From positions 124,001-188,000 of the forward strand of contig DPJA01000039.1 in assembly GCA_003543235.1 (NCBI GenBank): a stretch of DNA of 64,000 bases. Direction: 5' to 3'. Below the pieces are notes generated by a model. The model did no database searches. It saw only the letters and a list, made by a program, of their open reading frames with translations, and was not told the origin of the DNA. The position numbers and the translations under genes are program-made. Shown here in pieces: positions 52,381 through 60,414 of this stretch. Position 1 is the first letter of the stretch. Each line of letters opens with the position of its first letter. The stretch comes from Lachnospiraceae bacterium (GTDB lineage: Bacteria > Bacillota > Clostridia > Lachnospirales > Anaerotignaceae).

Positions 52381-53076
52381 TCAAATATTACTCAACAATC
52401 TTTCCACCATTTTGCTTGAATTAACTGCTGCTATTTTTGCGAATTCAGAAAAGCTCATACCCGCTTCTCCATCAGCATTATCTGAAATAGAGCGAATTAT
52501 TACAAACGGGACTTTGTTGAGGTAACAAGCATGACCTATTGCCGCACCCTCCATCTCAGCACAGTACGCACCAAAAAGCTTCCAAATTTTTTCCTTTTGC
52601 TCTGTGCTGCTTATAAACTGGTCACCGCTTGCAATTCGTCCTGTGTAAACCTCATGTTCTGTACACTGTTCTCCTGCTATTTTTGCCAGTTCAATAAGCT
52701 TTTCATCTGCTTTAAAAAAGCTTTCGTCCATACGTGCTATAGTCCCCACAGGGTCACCCAACACAGATGTATCCACATCATGCTGAACCGTATCTGTAGA
52801 AACAACAACATCACCTATTTTAAGGTCTTTAAATATAGCACCCGCAACACCTATGTTTATAATACAGTCCACAGCAAAATGGTCTATAAGCACTTGTGCA
52901 CAAATGGCAGCATTAACCTTACCTATGCCACATTTAACTATAACAATATTTTTGCCGTTGTTTTTAGCAATGTAAAAATCCGAGCCAAGTATGTTTTTAG
53001 CTGCAATAATTTCAGATGTTTCTCTGAGTAACGCCACCTCTTCGTCCATCGCCCCAATAATACCTATTGTATTCAA
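52381..53076 (-). CDS. mtnN: 5'-methylthioadenosine/S-adenosylhomocysteine nucleosidase
   Basis: A 231-residue enzyme that splits adenine from MTA and SAH. Motifs: IGIIGAMDEEVALL, GIGKVNAAICAQVLI, NIGVAGAIF, and the catalytic DAD-like ISDNADGEAGMSF with the Glu in AEMEGAAIGHACY. The start is TTG 53076, seven bases after AAGGAG; the upstream in-frame GTG lies inside that Shine-Dalgarno. It stands 39 bases before pckA and may share its transcript. Confidence 0.95.
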   Translation of the reverse strand: MNTIGIIGAMDEEVALLRETSEIIAAKNILGSDFYIAKNNGKNIVIVKCGIGKVNAAICAQVLIDHFAVDCIINIGVAGAIFKDLKIGDVVVSTDTVQHDVDTSVLGDPVGTIARMDESFFKADEKLIELAKIAGEQCTEHEVYTGRIASGDQFISSTEQKEKIWKLFGAYCAEMEGAAIGHACYLNKVPFVIIRSISDNADGEAGMSFSEFAKIAAVNSSKMVERLLSNI

Positions 53077-53141
53077 ATATATCACTCCTTTTTAAACATC
53101 CAGTCCTCAAAGTTAAATTCAAAAAATTAATAGAAAATTAT

Positions 53142-53175
53142 TTGTATATTATCATATTTGTATGTTAATATACAA
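53142..53175. repeat. Inverted repeat between mtnN and the amidotransferase gene
   Basis: TTGTATATTA and TAATATACAA form a perfect 10-bp inverted repeat with a 14-base spacer, placed between two divergent genes. It may be an operator, or chance in an AT-rich region. Confidence 0.4.
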
Positions 53176-53254
53176 TAGTAAAGTAGTAAACACTACCATT
53201 TTTCCCCTTACTTTGGAATAAAATAAATAAATCCATAAAAAAAGAAGGCTTAAA

Positions 53255-53968
53255 ATGAAAGCTGTAATTGGTGTAACCACTTGTTTTGACTCTAATACTG
53301 GACGATTTTTTATAAGCCGTGCATACATAAAGGCTATATATAAAAATGGAGGTATTCCCATTGTTTTATGCCCTATTCACAAGGCTGAAATGCCTTTTGT
53401 TTTAGACAAAATTAACGGTCTTTTGCTTACAGGCGGTGGTGATATTAACCCTCTTATTGCAGGTGAACAGCCTTGCAAAAATATAGGTGAAATTTCCACC
53501 CTTAGAGATAACTTTGAATTATCCTTAACTCGCCTTGCTTTAAGAAAAAACTTGCCTATACTTGGCATATGTCGGGGTATGCAAATAATGGCAATGTCTG
53601 CAGGCGGTACAATTGTTCAGGATATAAAATCACCTATATGCCATATGCAAAAATCACCCAGATACGTTAAAACCCACACTGTAGATATAAAAAAGAATTC
53701 ACAGCTTTTTTATATTTGCAACAAAAAAGTTATAGCTGTAAATTCTTTTCATCATCAGTCGGTTCTAACTTGCGGAAAAAACTTTCGTCCCTGTGCCTTC
53801 TCGGAAGATGGAATAATTGAGGCTATGGAAAACAAAAGCCATTCCTTTGCAATGGGCATTCAATGGCACCCTGAAAATCTTTACAAAACCAATCAATGTC
53901 AAAATAACATATTTTCTGCTTTCATATCAGAAGCAGAAAACTACAAGGAGGAGTTTAAAAATGTTTGA
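53255..53968 (+). CDS. Class I glutamine amidotransferase-like hydrolase (peptidase C26, PuuD-type)
   Basis: A 237-residue member of the gamma-glutamyl-GABA hydrolase family. The nucleophile is Cys106 in LGICRGMQIMAMSAGG, the oxyanion region is LLLTGGGDINP, and the His/Glu of the triad lie in MGIQWHPENL. Related enzymes cleave gamma-glutamyl bonds, for instance in putrescine breakdown; no putrescine genes are near, so the substrate is open. It is divergent from mtnN and overlaps the mscS start by eight bases. Confidence 0.88.
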   Translation: MKAVIGVTTCFDSNTGRFFISRAYIKAIYKNGGIPIVLCPIHKAEMPFVLDKINGLLLTGGGDINPLIAGEQPCKNIGEISTLRDNFELSLTRLALRKNLPILGICRGMQIMAMSAGGTIVQDIKSPICHMQKSPRYVKTHTVDIKKNSQLFYICNKKVIAVNSFHHQSVLTCGKNFRPCAFSEDGIIEAMENKSHSFAMGIQWHPENLYKTNQCQNNIFSAFISEAENYKEEFKNV

Positions 53969-54791
53969 AACAACTATGCTAATTTCTTTACTTTCCACTG
54001 CTATACCAAAACTTTTGTACTGCCTTTTAATCATCATTGTGTGTATTATAGGAACAAAAATTTCTACAAAATCCATTACCACAATTTTTAATTCACGAAT
54101 AACCAAGTTAAAGCAAATAGACGCAAAAAAAAGTTCAACTCTTGGTGCTGTTATATCCAGTGTGTCAAAATATACCATTATATTTATTGGTGTATGTTCA
54201 ATACTAATTCATCTTGGTGTTTCTCCAACAACCCTTGCCGCTGTCCTTGGTACAGGAACTGTTGCAATTGGTCTTGGTGCACAAAGCGTCATTAAAGACA
54301 TTATTGCCGGCTTTTTTATCATACTGGAAAACCAGTTTGGTGTTGGCGATATTATAACCATTGAAGGAAAAACAGGTTCAGTTGAAGACATAACCATACG
54401 CACAACACAGCTAAGAGGTGCCGATGGAACACTGCATATAATTCCAAACGGAGCAATAAGCATTGTTAGCAATATGTGCAAGGAATACATAAATGCCATT
54501 GTTGACGTTGATATTGCATATGAAGAAAACTTGGAAGCTGTACTTAAAATACTTAACAACGAGATGGATATTGCCGCAAAGGAATTAACCGATTTACGCA
54601 GCCGACCAACCGTACTTGGCGTTATAAACCTTGGTAATAATGGCATTACAATTCGTACAGTTGCAGAATGTGATATTAAACAAAATTTTGTAATTGAACG
54701 AGATTTAAGGCTTCGTATTAAAAACCGCCTTGACAAAGAAAATATTTCCATTCCTTTTCCACAATGCACAGTACATATGGCTGAAAAATAG
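53961..54791 (+). CDS. Small-conductance mechanosensitive channel, MscS family
   Basis: A 276-residue channel. TM1 and TM2 lie near residues 5-30 and 68-88. TM3 is the Gly/Ala-rich pore helix TTLAAVLGTGTVAIGLGAQS, followed by VIKDIIAGFFIILENQFGVGDII, the MscS signature, and a beta domain (GSVEDITIRTTQLRGADGTLHIIPNG). It releases solutes on hypo-osmotic shock. The start at 53961 with AAGGAGGAG is preferred over 53817. Confidence 0.94.
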   Translation: MFETTMLISLLSTAIPKLLYCLLIIIVCIIGTKISTKSITTIFNSRITKLKQIDAKKSSTLGAVISSVSKYTIIFIGVCSILIHLGVSPTTLAAVLGTGTVAIGLGAQSVIKDIIAGFFIILENQFGVGDIITIEGKTGSVEDITIRTTQLRGADGTLHIIPNGAISIVSNMCKEYINAIVDVDIAYEENLEAVLKILNNEMDIAAKELTDLRSRPTVLGVINLGNNGITIRTVAECDIKQNFVIERDLRLRIKNRLDKENISIPFPQCTVHMAEK

Positions 54792-54802
54792 GAGGTGTTC
54801 AT

Positions 54803-55003
54803 ATGGATTTTTCTGTTGGTGACATCGTTCAAATGAAAAAAAACCATCCCTGTGGCAGTAACCAATGGGAAGTGCTGAGAACGGGAATGGACTTTCGTAT
54901 TAAGTGTGTCACTTGTGGACACATGGTAATGTTGCCTCGCCCTAAATTTGAAAAAAGCGTTAAAAAAATAATTACAAAAGCAGGTGCAAATAATGAATCT
55001 TAG
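54803..55003 (+). CDS. DUF951 family small protein
   Basis: A 66-residue protein with the DUF951 pattern: FSVGDIVQMKKNHPCGSNQWEVLRTGMDF and IKCVTCGHMVMLPRPKFEK, including a C-x2-C. It is a small basic protein of unknown function, often next to mscS in Firmicutes, as here. The ATG follows AGGAGGTGTTCAT. Its end overlaps the next gene by 11 bases. Confidence 0.93.
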   Translation: MDFSVGDIVQMKKNHPCGSNQWEVLRTGMDFRIKCVTCGHMVMLPRPKFEKSVKKIITKAGANNES

Positions 55004-56159
55004 GATAATTGCAATGCTTTGTGCTGCCACCCTTGGTACTTTTGTTTCTACGGGCTGTGCTGATAAAAAAGAAGCCTCACCTGAGGAAAACACAGTTATT
55101 ACCAACAATGTCAACCCTGAATTAAAAACTGAGGAAGAACCCGTTTCTACTCCTACAGCACAGGAACGTGCCATTAAAATACTTGCCCACATGACCCTTG
55201 AAGAAAAGGTTGGGCAAATGTTTTTTGCAAGATGCCCCGACGTTGATGCCATTAATGACATCAAAAATTATAACCTTGGCGGATACATCCTTTTTGGCAG
55301 AGATTTTGAAAACAAAACTCCTGATGACGTAAAAAGCAATGTAGAAAGTTATCAGTCTGCCGCATCAATACCTATGCTTATTGGCGTTGACGAAGAAGGC
55401 GGAAAAGTAGTAAGAGCCAGTAAGTATACGGCTTTCCGTGAAACACCTTTTCCCTCTTCTCAACAGCTTTATGCAGAGGGAGGTCTTGATGCCGTTAAAG
55501 CTGATACCTCAGAAAAAGCCGACTTTTTAAAGGCTTTAGGCATAAATGTTAACCTTGGACCAATCTGTGATGTATCTACAGATCCAAGCAATTTTATTTA
55601 TGCACGTTCTCTTGGTAAAGATGCACAGACCACAGCTTTGTATTCCGCTGTAGTTGTAAAGCAAATGGATAACAGCAAAATAGGCAGTGTACTTAAACAC
55701 TTTCCAGGGTATGGAAATAACGTGGACACCCATACAGGCATTGCCTATGATGACCGAGATATGGAAACATTTGAAACACAGGATTTTCTTCCATTTAAGT
55801 CCGCAATAAATGTTGGTGCAGATGCTATTATGGTTGCCCACAATGTTGTTAATTGTATGGATAGCCAATTGCCTGCATCTCTGTCGCCTGAAGTGCATGA
55901 TATACTGCGTAATAAACTTGATTTTAACGGCGTAATAATGACCGATGATACAGCAATGGAGGGTATTAAAGCATTTACCGCCATGGATACTGCTGTACAG
56001 GCAGTTCTTGCTGGCAACGATATGATAATAACCAGTGACCACCGAACACAATATGCTGCTGTAATTGATTCAATAAAAACTGGTGAAATAAGCAGTTCTC
56101 GTGTAGATGCGGCTGTAACACGAATTTTGATATGGAAAATAGAATTAGGCCTTATATAG
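54993..56159 (+). CDS. Glycoside hydrolase family 3 lipoprotein (NagZ-like beta-N-acetylhexosaminidase)
   Basis: About 388 residues. The N-terminus MNLRIIAMLCAATLGTFVSTGC is a lipoprotein signal with Cys22 as lipid site. The GH3 catalytic domain follows: KVGQMFFAR, IGVDEEGGKVVRA, KHFPGYGNNVDTHTG (the NagZ-type acid/base His-Asp loop) and the nucleophile in GVIMTDDTAMEGI. It should trim N-acetylglucosamine from wall fragments outside the cell, as extracellular NagZ does in Bacillus. The ATG at 54993 (AGGTG upstream) is taken over a GTG at 54984. It overlaps the DUF951 gene. Confidence 0.92.
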   Translation: MNLRIIAMLCAATLGTFVSTGCADKKEASPEENTVITNNVNPELKTEEEPVSTPTAQERAIKILAHMTLEEKVGQMFFARCPDVDAINDIKNYNLGGYILFGRDFENKTPDDVKSNVESYQSAASIPMLIGVDEEGGKVVRASKYTAFRETPFPSSQQLYAEGGLDAVKADTSEKADFLKALGINVNLGPICDVSTDPSNFIYARSLGKDAQTTALYSAVVVKQMDNSKIGSVLKHFPGYGNNVDTHTGIAYDDRDMETFETQDFLPFKSAINVGADAIMVAHNVVNCMDSQLPASLSPEVHDILRNKLDFNGVIMTDDTAMEGIKAFTAMDTAVQAVLAGNDMIITSDHRTQYAAVIDSIKTGEISSSRVDAAVTRILIWKIELGLI

Positions 56160-56202
56160 AAACACTATTATTTCATTACTGAGCATTATAAAGGAGTGCA
56201 AT

Positions 56203-57003
56203 ATGAATTACAGAGAAAGACTTAAAAATCATAAACGTATTGTAATAAAAATCGGTACATCTACTGTAACATATCCTAACGGAAGAATTAATTTAAAGCG
56301 TCTTGAACAGCTGGCTTGGGTATTAGCCGACCTTAAAAACCAAGGCAAAGATATTGTTTTAGTTTCATCAGGTGCCATGGGTGTTGGTTCGGCGGCTCTG
56401 GGCTTTTCAACACGCCCTACAGAAATTCAGTACAAGCAAGCGGCAGCCTCAGTTGGTCAGGCGTCCTTGATACAAATTTACAAAAATTTCTTTAGCGAAT
56501 ATAACCAGAATGTTGCACAGATTTTGCTTACAAAAGAGGATGTTAAAGAAGGCGGACGCAAGGAAATTGTTGCACGTACTTTTGAAACACTTTTAGGCAT
56601 GGATATTATACCTATTGTAAATAATAATGATGCAGTAACCACATATGAGTTTGAATTTTCAGATAATGACAGCCTTTCGGCAGTAGTTGCCGACATCGTC
56701 AATGCTGACCTTTTAATTCTGCTTACAGATATAGATGCACTTTACGACCATAACCCACGCAGTAACCCAGATGCAAAACGAATTTCTGTAGTGGAAAATG
56801 TTACTCCTGAAATTGAGGCAATGGCTGGTGACAAAGGCAGTGCTTTCTCTGTTGGTGGTATGGCTACAAAAATATGTGCTGCAAAAATGTGCAAAGAAAC
56901 AGAAACTGACATGGTTATTGCCATGGGTGAAGACCCAAAACTTCTGCACAAAATAATGGATGGTGAGGATATAGGGACATTGTTTGTAGGAAAAGGAAGG
57001 TGA
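56203..57003 (+). CDS. proB: Glutamate 5-kinase
   Basis: A 266-residue amino-acid kinase, the first enzyme of proline synthesis. Motifs: VIKIGTSTVTYPNGRINLKRLEQ-like N-terminus, VSSGAMGVGSAALGF, NNNDAVTTYEFEFSDND and VGGMATKICAAKMC. It lacks the C-terminal PUA domain of the E. coli enzyme (367 residues), the short form common in Firmicutes; feedback control may differ. AAAGGAG precedes the ATG. proA is separated from it by two genes. Confidence 0.96.
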   Translation: MNYRERLKNHKRIVIKIGTSTVTYPNGRINLKRLEQLAWVLADLKNQGKDIVLVSSGAMGVGSAALGFSTRPTEIQYKQAAASVGQASLIQIYKNFFSEYNQNVAQILLTKEDVKEGGRKEIVARTFETLLGMDIIPIVNNNDAVTTYEFEFSDNDSLSAVVADIVNADLLILLTDIDALYDHNPRSNPDAKRISVVENVTPEIEAMAGDKGSAFSVGGMATKICAAKMCKETETDMVIAMGEDPKLLHKIMDGEDIGTLFVGKGR

Positions 57004-57008
57004 CAAAA

Positions 57009-57398
57009 ATGAAGGAATGTCAATTTTGTGGAGCAAAAATAAAAGACGAAACAAAACCATGCCCAGTTTGTGGCTATACTCAAAATGCTTCAAATGAGAT
57101 ATATGGCGATGCAAAAGAAATTGACTCTCATTCTATAGAAGAAACACCCAACCAAAGTACAATTGATGAACAATGTAATATACTGCCTAGATGGGTAAAA
57201 ATACTACTTATAGCAACTGCTATTTCCATAACTCCTATAATAGGCTTTATTAGTGGCATTTTAATTTCAACAAGCAAAAGTGACGACTATAAACGTTTTG
57301 GTAAAAAACTTTTAATTATAACCGTTGTATATTGGGTCGTTTCATTTGTACTTCGTAGATTTTTTGGTATAACTACATTAAGTGCATTTATGTTTTAG
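57009..57398 (+). CDS. Zinc-ribbon membrane protein, unknown
   Basis: A 129-residue protein with an N-terminal zinc ribbon (MKECQFCGAKI and PCPVCGYTQ, two CxxC pairs), a polar linker and two membrane helices (about residues 62-84 and 100-122). Such proteins are common in clostridia and have no assigned role. The start is ATG 57009, with GGAAGG in the proB tail. It sits inside the proB-proA group, 12 bases before the cyclo-ligase gene, so it is expressed with proline synthesis; a functional link is not implied by its sequence. Confidence 0.8.
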   Translation: MKECQFCGAKIKDETKPCPVCGYTQNASNEIYGDAKEIDSHSIEETPNQSTIDEQCNILPRWVKILLIATAISITPIIGFISGILISTSKSDDYKRFGKKLLIITVVYWVVSFVLRRFFGITTLSAFMF

Positions 57399-57410
57399 GG
57401 GATAAACACT

Positions 57411-57965
57411 ATGAAAAATGAAATGCGAAAAGCTTATCTTGAAAAAAGAAATGCTATGACAAAAGCACAACAGCTTGAAAAAAGCCAAATCATATTTCAA
57501 AAGCTTATAAACAGCAATGAATATAAAAATGCTGATTGGATTTTTACATATATTAACATAGGTTCAGAGGTTAAAACCATACAGTTTATAGAAAAAGCAT
57601 GGTCAGACAAAAAACATGTGGCAGTTCCTATTGCAAAAACCAACAGACTTATGTATTTTGTTGAAATAACAAACTTTGATGGAATGAACCGCACAAAGAT
57701 TGGTGTTATGGAGCCAAATATATCCCTAGACAAACAAGTTTTTCCCAACGAAAAAACAATGTTCATAGTTCCAGGAAGCATATTTGACGAAGATAAAAAC
57801 CGTTGTGGATATGGCGGCGGATACTATGACACCTATACAGAAGAAAACCAAGTTAACAATGCCATAGGTGTCTGCTACGATTTTCAGGTTGCTAAAAAAA
57901 TTCCTACAGAAAAATTTGACAGAAAGCTTAGAAAAATAATAACCGAAAAACGCATAATAGAATAA
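57411..57965 (+). CDS. 5-formyltetrahydrofolate cyclo-ligase
   Basis: A 184-residue MTHFS-family enzyme that turns 5-formyl-THF into methenyl-THF with ATP. The family motifs are MRKAYLEKRNAM at the N-terminus and the ATP/folate loop VPGSIFDEDKNRCGYGGGYYD near residue 121, where many homologues have G-L-A-F-D. It links to the fhs/folD cluster functionally but lies between proB and proA. An ATG with AGGGGAT upstream is used. Confidence 0.93.
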   Translation: MKNEMRKAYLEKRNAMTKAQQLEKSQIIFQKLINSNEYKNADWIFTYINIGSEVKTIQFIEKAWSDKKHVAVPIAKTNRLMYFVEITNFDGMNRTKIGVMEPNISLDKQVFPNEKTMFIVPGSIFDEDKNRCGYGGGYYDTYTEENQVNNAIGVCYDFQVAKKIPTEKFDRKLRKIITEKRIIE

Positions 57966-57984
57966 CAGTGGGGAGTTAAAATAA

Positions 57985-59232
57985 ATGAGAGATTTAATTG
58001 AAATGGGTATAATGGCAAAGGAAGCATCAGTAGAAACAGCAAAACTTTCTACTCCACAAAAAAACAAGCTTTTGCTTAACGCCGCACAAGCCCTTTTAGA
58101 CAACATGGACACAGTGCTTTTGGCAAACAAAGAAGATGTTGATAATGCCATTGCAGGTGGAATTAAAGGTGCATTTATAGACCGACTTACTCTGGACAAA
58201 AGCCGTATTGAGGGTATGGCTGGCGGACTTAGACAGGTGGCAAGCTTGCCTGACCCTATTGGCGAAGTTTTAAGCATGAACACCATGGATAACGGTCTTA
58301 TTATTGGCAAAAAACGTGTGCCTATGGGCGTTATTGGCATAATTTTTGAAGCACGACCAAACGTAACAGCTGACGCCTTTGGATTGTGCCTTAAAGCCGG
58401 AAGTGCCACCATTTTACGTGGCGGTAAGGAAGCCTTAAAAACCAATATGGCTATTGTTGAAATTTTTAGAAATTCCATTAAAAGCCAAGGCTATTCCGAA
58501 GATATTGTACAAATTTTAGAGGACACCAGCCGAGAAACTGCAAAACAAATGATGCAGTTAAAGGGCTACATTGATGTACTTATACCACGTGGCGGAAGCG
58601 GACTTATACAAAGTGTTGTTAACAACAGCACCATTCCTGTCATTGAAACAGGAACTGGCAACTGCCATGTATTTGTAGACAAAAGTGCAAAGCTTGATGA
58701 CGCTATTAACATTGTAATTAATGCAAAAACACAGCGTCCTGGCGTATGCAATGCTTGCGAAAGCCTTTTTGTCCACGAAAGCATTGCCGACACCTTCATT
58801 CCCATGGTATCTAAGGCACTTATGGCTAAAAACGTGGAAATACGTGGGGATAAAAACTTTGTGGAAAAAGTAGACGGTGTTGTTCCTGCAACTGAAGAAG
58901 ACTGGGGAACTGAATACGAAGATTACATTATATCTGCACGTGTGGTTAAAAACGTGGACGAGGCAATTGAGCTTATAAGGCGATATTCTACACACCACAG
59001 TGAGTGCATAGTTACAGAAGACTATACCAATGCACAAAAGTTTTTAAACGAAGTGGACTCAGCGTGTGTTTATGTTAATGCCTCAACTCGTTTTACCGAC
59101 GGCGAGCAGTTTGGTTTTGGTGCAGAAATCGGCATAAGCACCCAAAAGCTCCACGCAAGAGGGCCAATGGGCCTTAAAGAACTTACCACAACAAAATATA
59201 TTATATATGGAAGCGGTCAGATTAGAGAATAG
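57985..59232 (+). CDS. proA: Gamma-glutamyl phosphate reductase
   Basis: A 415-residue NADPH enzyme, the second step of proline synthesis. The catalytic Cys is in RPGVCNACESLFVH (Cys255). MGVIGIIFEARPNVTADA and LIPRGGSGLIQSVVNN, cofactor-binding segments of ProA, are present, as is the C-terminal HARGPMGLKELTT. It follows the cyclo-ligase by 20 bases with GGGGAG before the ATG. Together with proB it makes glutamate semialdehyde; proC is not in the window. Confidence 0.97.
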   Translation: MRDLIEMGIMAKEASVETAKLSTPQKNKLLLNAAQALLDNMDTVLLANKEDVDNAIAGGIKGAFIDRLTLDKSRIEGMAGGLRQVASLPDPIGEVLSMNTMDNGLIIGKKRVPMGVIGIIFEARPNVTADAFGLCLKAGSATILRGGKEALKTNMAIVEIFRNSIKSQGYSEDIVQILEDTSRETAKQMMQLKGYIDVLIPRGGSGLIQSVVNNSTIPVIETGTGNCHVFVDKSAKLDDAINIVINAKTQRPGVCNACESLFVHESIADTFIPMVSKALMAKNVEIRGDKNFVEKVDGVVPATEEDWGTEYEDYIISARVVKNVDEAIELIRRYSTHHSECIVTEDYTNAQKFLNEVDSACVYVNASTRFTDGEQFGFGAEIGISTQKLHARGPMGLKELTTTKYIIYGSGQIRE

Positions 59233-59299
59233 AAATTCTTTCGCCAAGACAGCCTCAAAAATTTGATAACAAAAATTATAAAATTCGCCAATAAATACC

Positions 59300-59329
59300 T
59301 GAATATTCCTCCCTTTATGGCACATAATA
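59300..59329 (+). promoter_or_regulatory. Sigma-G promoter of the SASP gene
   Basis: TGAATA (59300-59305), a 17-base spacer and CATAATA (59323-59329). Both elements match the forespore sigma-G consensus (gaATA / CATNNTA) and stand about 45 bases before a SASP gene. Confidence 0.7.
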
Positions 59330-59376
59330 CTGTTGTAACACAAAACAATATATCTTAATTTAAGGAGGAACTAAAA

Positions 59377-59628
59377 ATGACAAATAACAGTTCAAGTACA
59401 GGTACAAGTTCAAGATCAAGCGTTCCTGAAGCAAGAGAAGCTTTGGATAAATTTAAATATGAAGTAGCCGGAGAAATTGGCGTACCTCTTAAACAGGGTT
59501 ACAACGGTGACCTTACTTCCGCTCAGAACGGTTATGTTGGTGGATATATGGTTAAAAAAATGATTGAAGAGCAGGAAAGAATGATGGCAGGTAAATCCTC
59601 AACACCTTCTTCTACTTCTTCAAGATAA
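59377..59628 (+). CDS. Alpha/beta-type small acid-soluble spore protein
   Basis: An 83-residue SASP that coats forespore DNA and protects it from UV and heat. The conserved core is present: ALDKFKYEVAGEIGV, YNGDLTSAQNGYVGG and MVKKMIEEQE. KYEVAGE is the site where the germination protease GPR would cut. The N- and C-terminal Ser/Thr-rich ends are longer than usual. AGGAGG precedes the ATG, with a sigma-G-type promoter upstream and a terminator downstream, so it is a single forespore gene. Confidence 0.96.
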   Translation: MTNNSSSTGTSSRSSVPEAREALDKFKYEVAGEIGVPLKQGYNGDLTSAQNGYVGGYMVKKMIEEQERMMAGKSSTPSSTSSR

Positions 59629-59675
59629 ATAACTTTAGGCAAACGTAATTTCTACAGATTTTATGTTAGCCTAAC

Positions 59676-59720
59676 CAAAACAGCCTTCGTTTTATACGGA
59701 GGCTGTTTTATATTTTTCTT
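59676..59720 (+). terminator. Terminator after the SASP gene
   Basis: AAAACAGCCT-tcgttttatacgg-AGGCTGTTTT followed by ATATTTTT. Confidence 0.88.
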
Positions 59721-59768
59721 GAGGTTTACGTATGGTTAACGTATAATAAAAAAGGTGACCATATGTTC
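59719..59768 (+). promoter_or_regulatory. ruvAB promoter with LexA-like operator
   Basis: TTGAGG (59719-59724), a 17-base spacer and TATAAT (59742-59747). Immediately downstream, over the expected start site, is GACCATATGTTC (59757-59768), one mismatch from the Gram-positive LexA palindrome GAACATATGTTC. This fits SOS control of ruvAB. Confidence 0.6.
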
Positions 59769-59802
59769 TGGATATTTTATTACCGAGAGGAGTTCCTAGC
59801 CA

Positions 59803-60408
59803 TTGATTTCATATATAAAAGGTAGCCTGGAATATATAGGCGAAGGCACAATAATAGTAGAAACAGGTGGTATTGGCTATAGTGTTTTTGTGTCGCCAAT
59901 GACGGCATCTGCCTTACCGCCACTGCATTCTCAAATAAAAATTTATACATACATGAACGTAAAAGACGACGGCATATCTCTTTTTGGCTTTAACAAAATG
60001 GAGGAGCTAGAGTTATTTAACAAGCTTCTTACAGTATCTGGCGTTGGGCCAAAGGGTGCGTTAAGCTTACTGGGCTATATGCCCTCATCTCAAATAATTA
60101 TGGCAATAGTTACAGATGACATAGCAACCCTTAGCAAAGCTCCTGGTGTTGGCAAAAAAACTGCACAACGTCTTGTTCTAGACCTTAAAGACAAGTTTAA
60201 AACCGAGGACTTTGTTCAAAGTATAACTGAAGAACTAGGCAGTGAAGCCGATTTTTCCGTTGCTGGTGAAAAAACTGAGGCAATTGAGGCACTTATTGCT
60301 TTGGGATATACTAGAAGCGAGGCAGTAAAGGCTGTAGCCTCTGTATATAAAAGCGGAATGGACACACAGGCTGTGCTTAAAGCCTCACTTAAAAAAATGA
60401 TACAATAG
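59803..60408 (+). CDS. ruvA: Holliday junction branch-migration protein RuvA
   Basis: A 201-residue DNA-binding subunit. The N-terminal OB domain (MISYIKGSLEYIGEGTIIVETGGIGYSVFV), two helix-hairpin-helix motifs (VSGVGPKGALSLLG and APGVGKKTAQRLVLDLKDK) and the C-terminal RuvB-binding domain (IEALIALGYTRSEAVKAV) are all present. The start is TTG 59803, ten bases after GAGGAG. It binds four-way junctions and recruits RuvB, encoded seven bases downstream. Confidence 0.97.
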   Translation: MISYIKGSLEYIGEGTIIVETGGIGYSVFVSPMTASALPPLHSQIKIYTYMNVKDDGISLFGFNKMEELELFNKLLTVSGVGPKGALSLLGYMPSSQIIMAIVTDDIATLSKAPGVGKKTAQRLVLDLKDKFKTEDFVQSITEELGSEADFSVAGEKTEAIEALIALGYTRSEAVKAVASVYKSGMDTQAVLKASLKKMIQ

Positions 60409-60414
60409 AAACAG

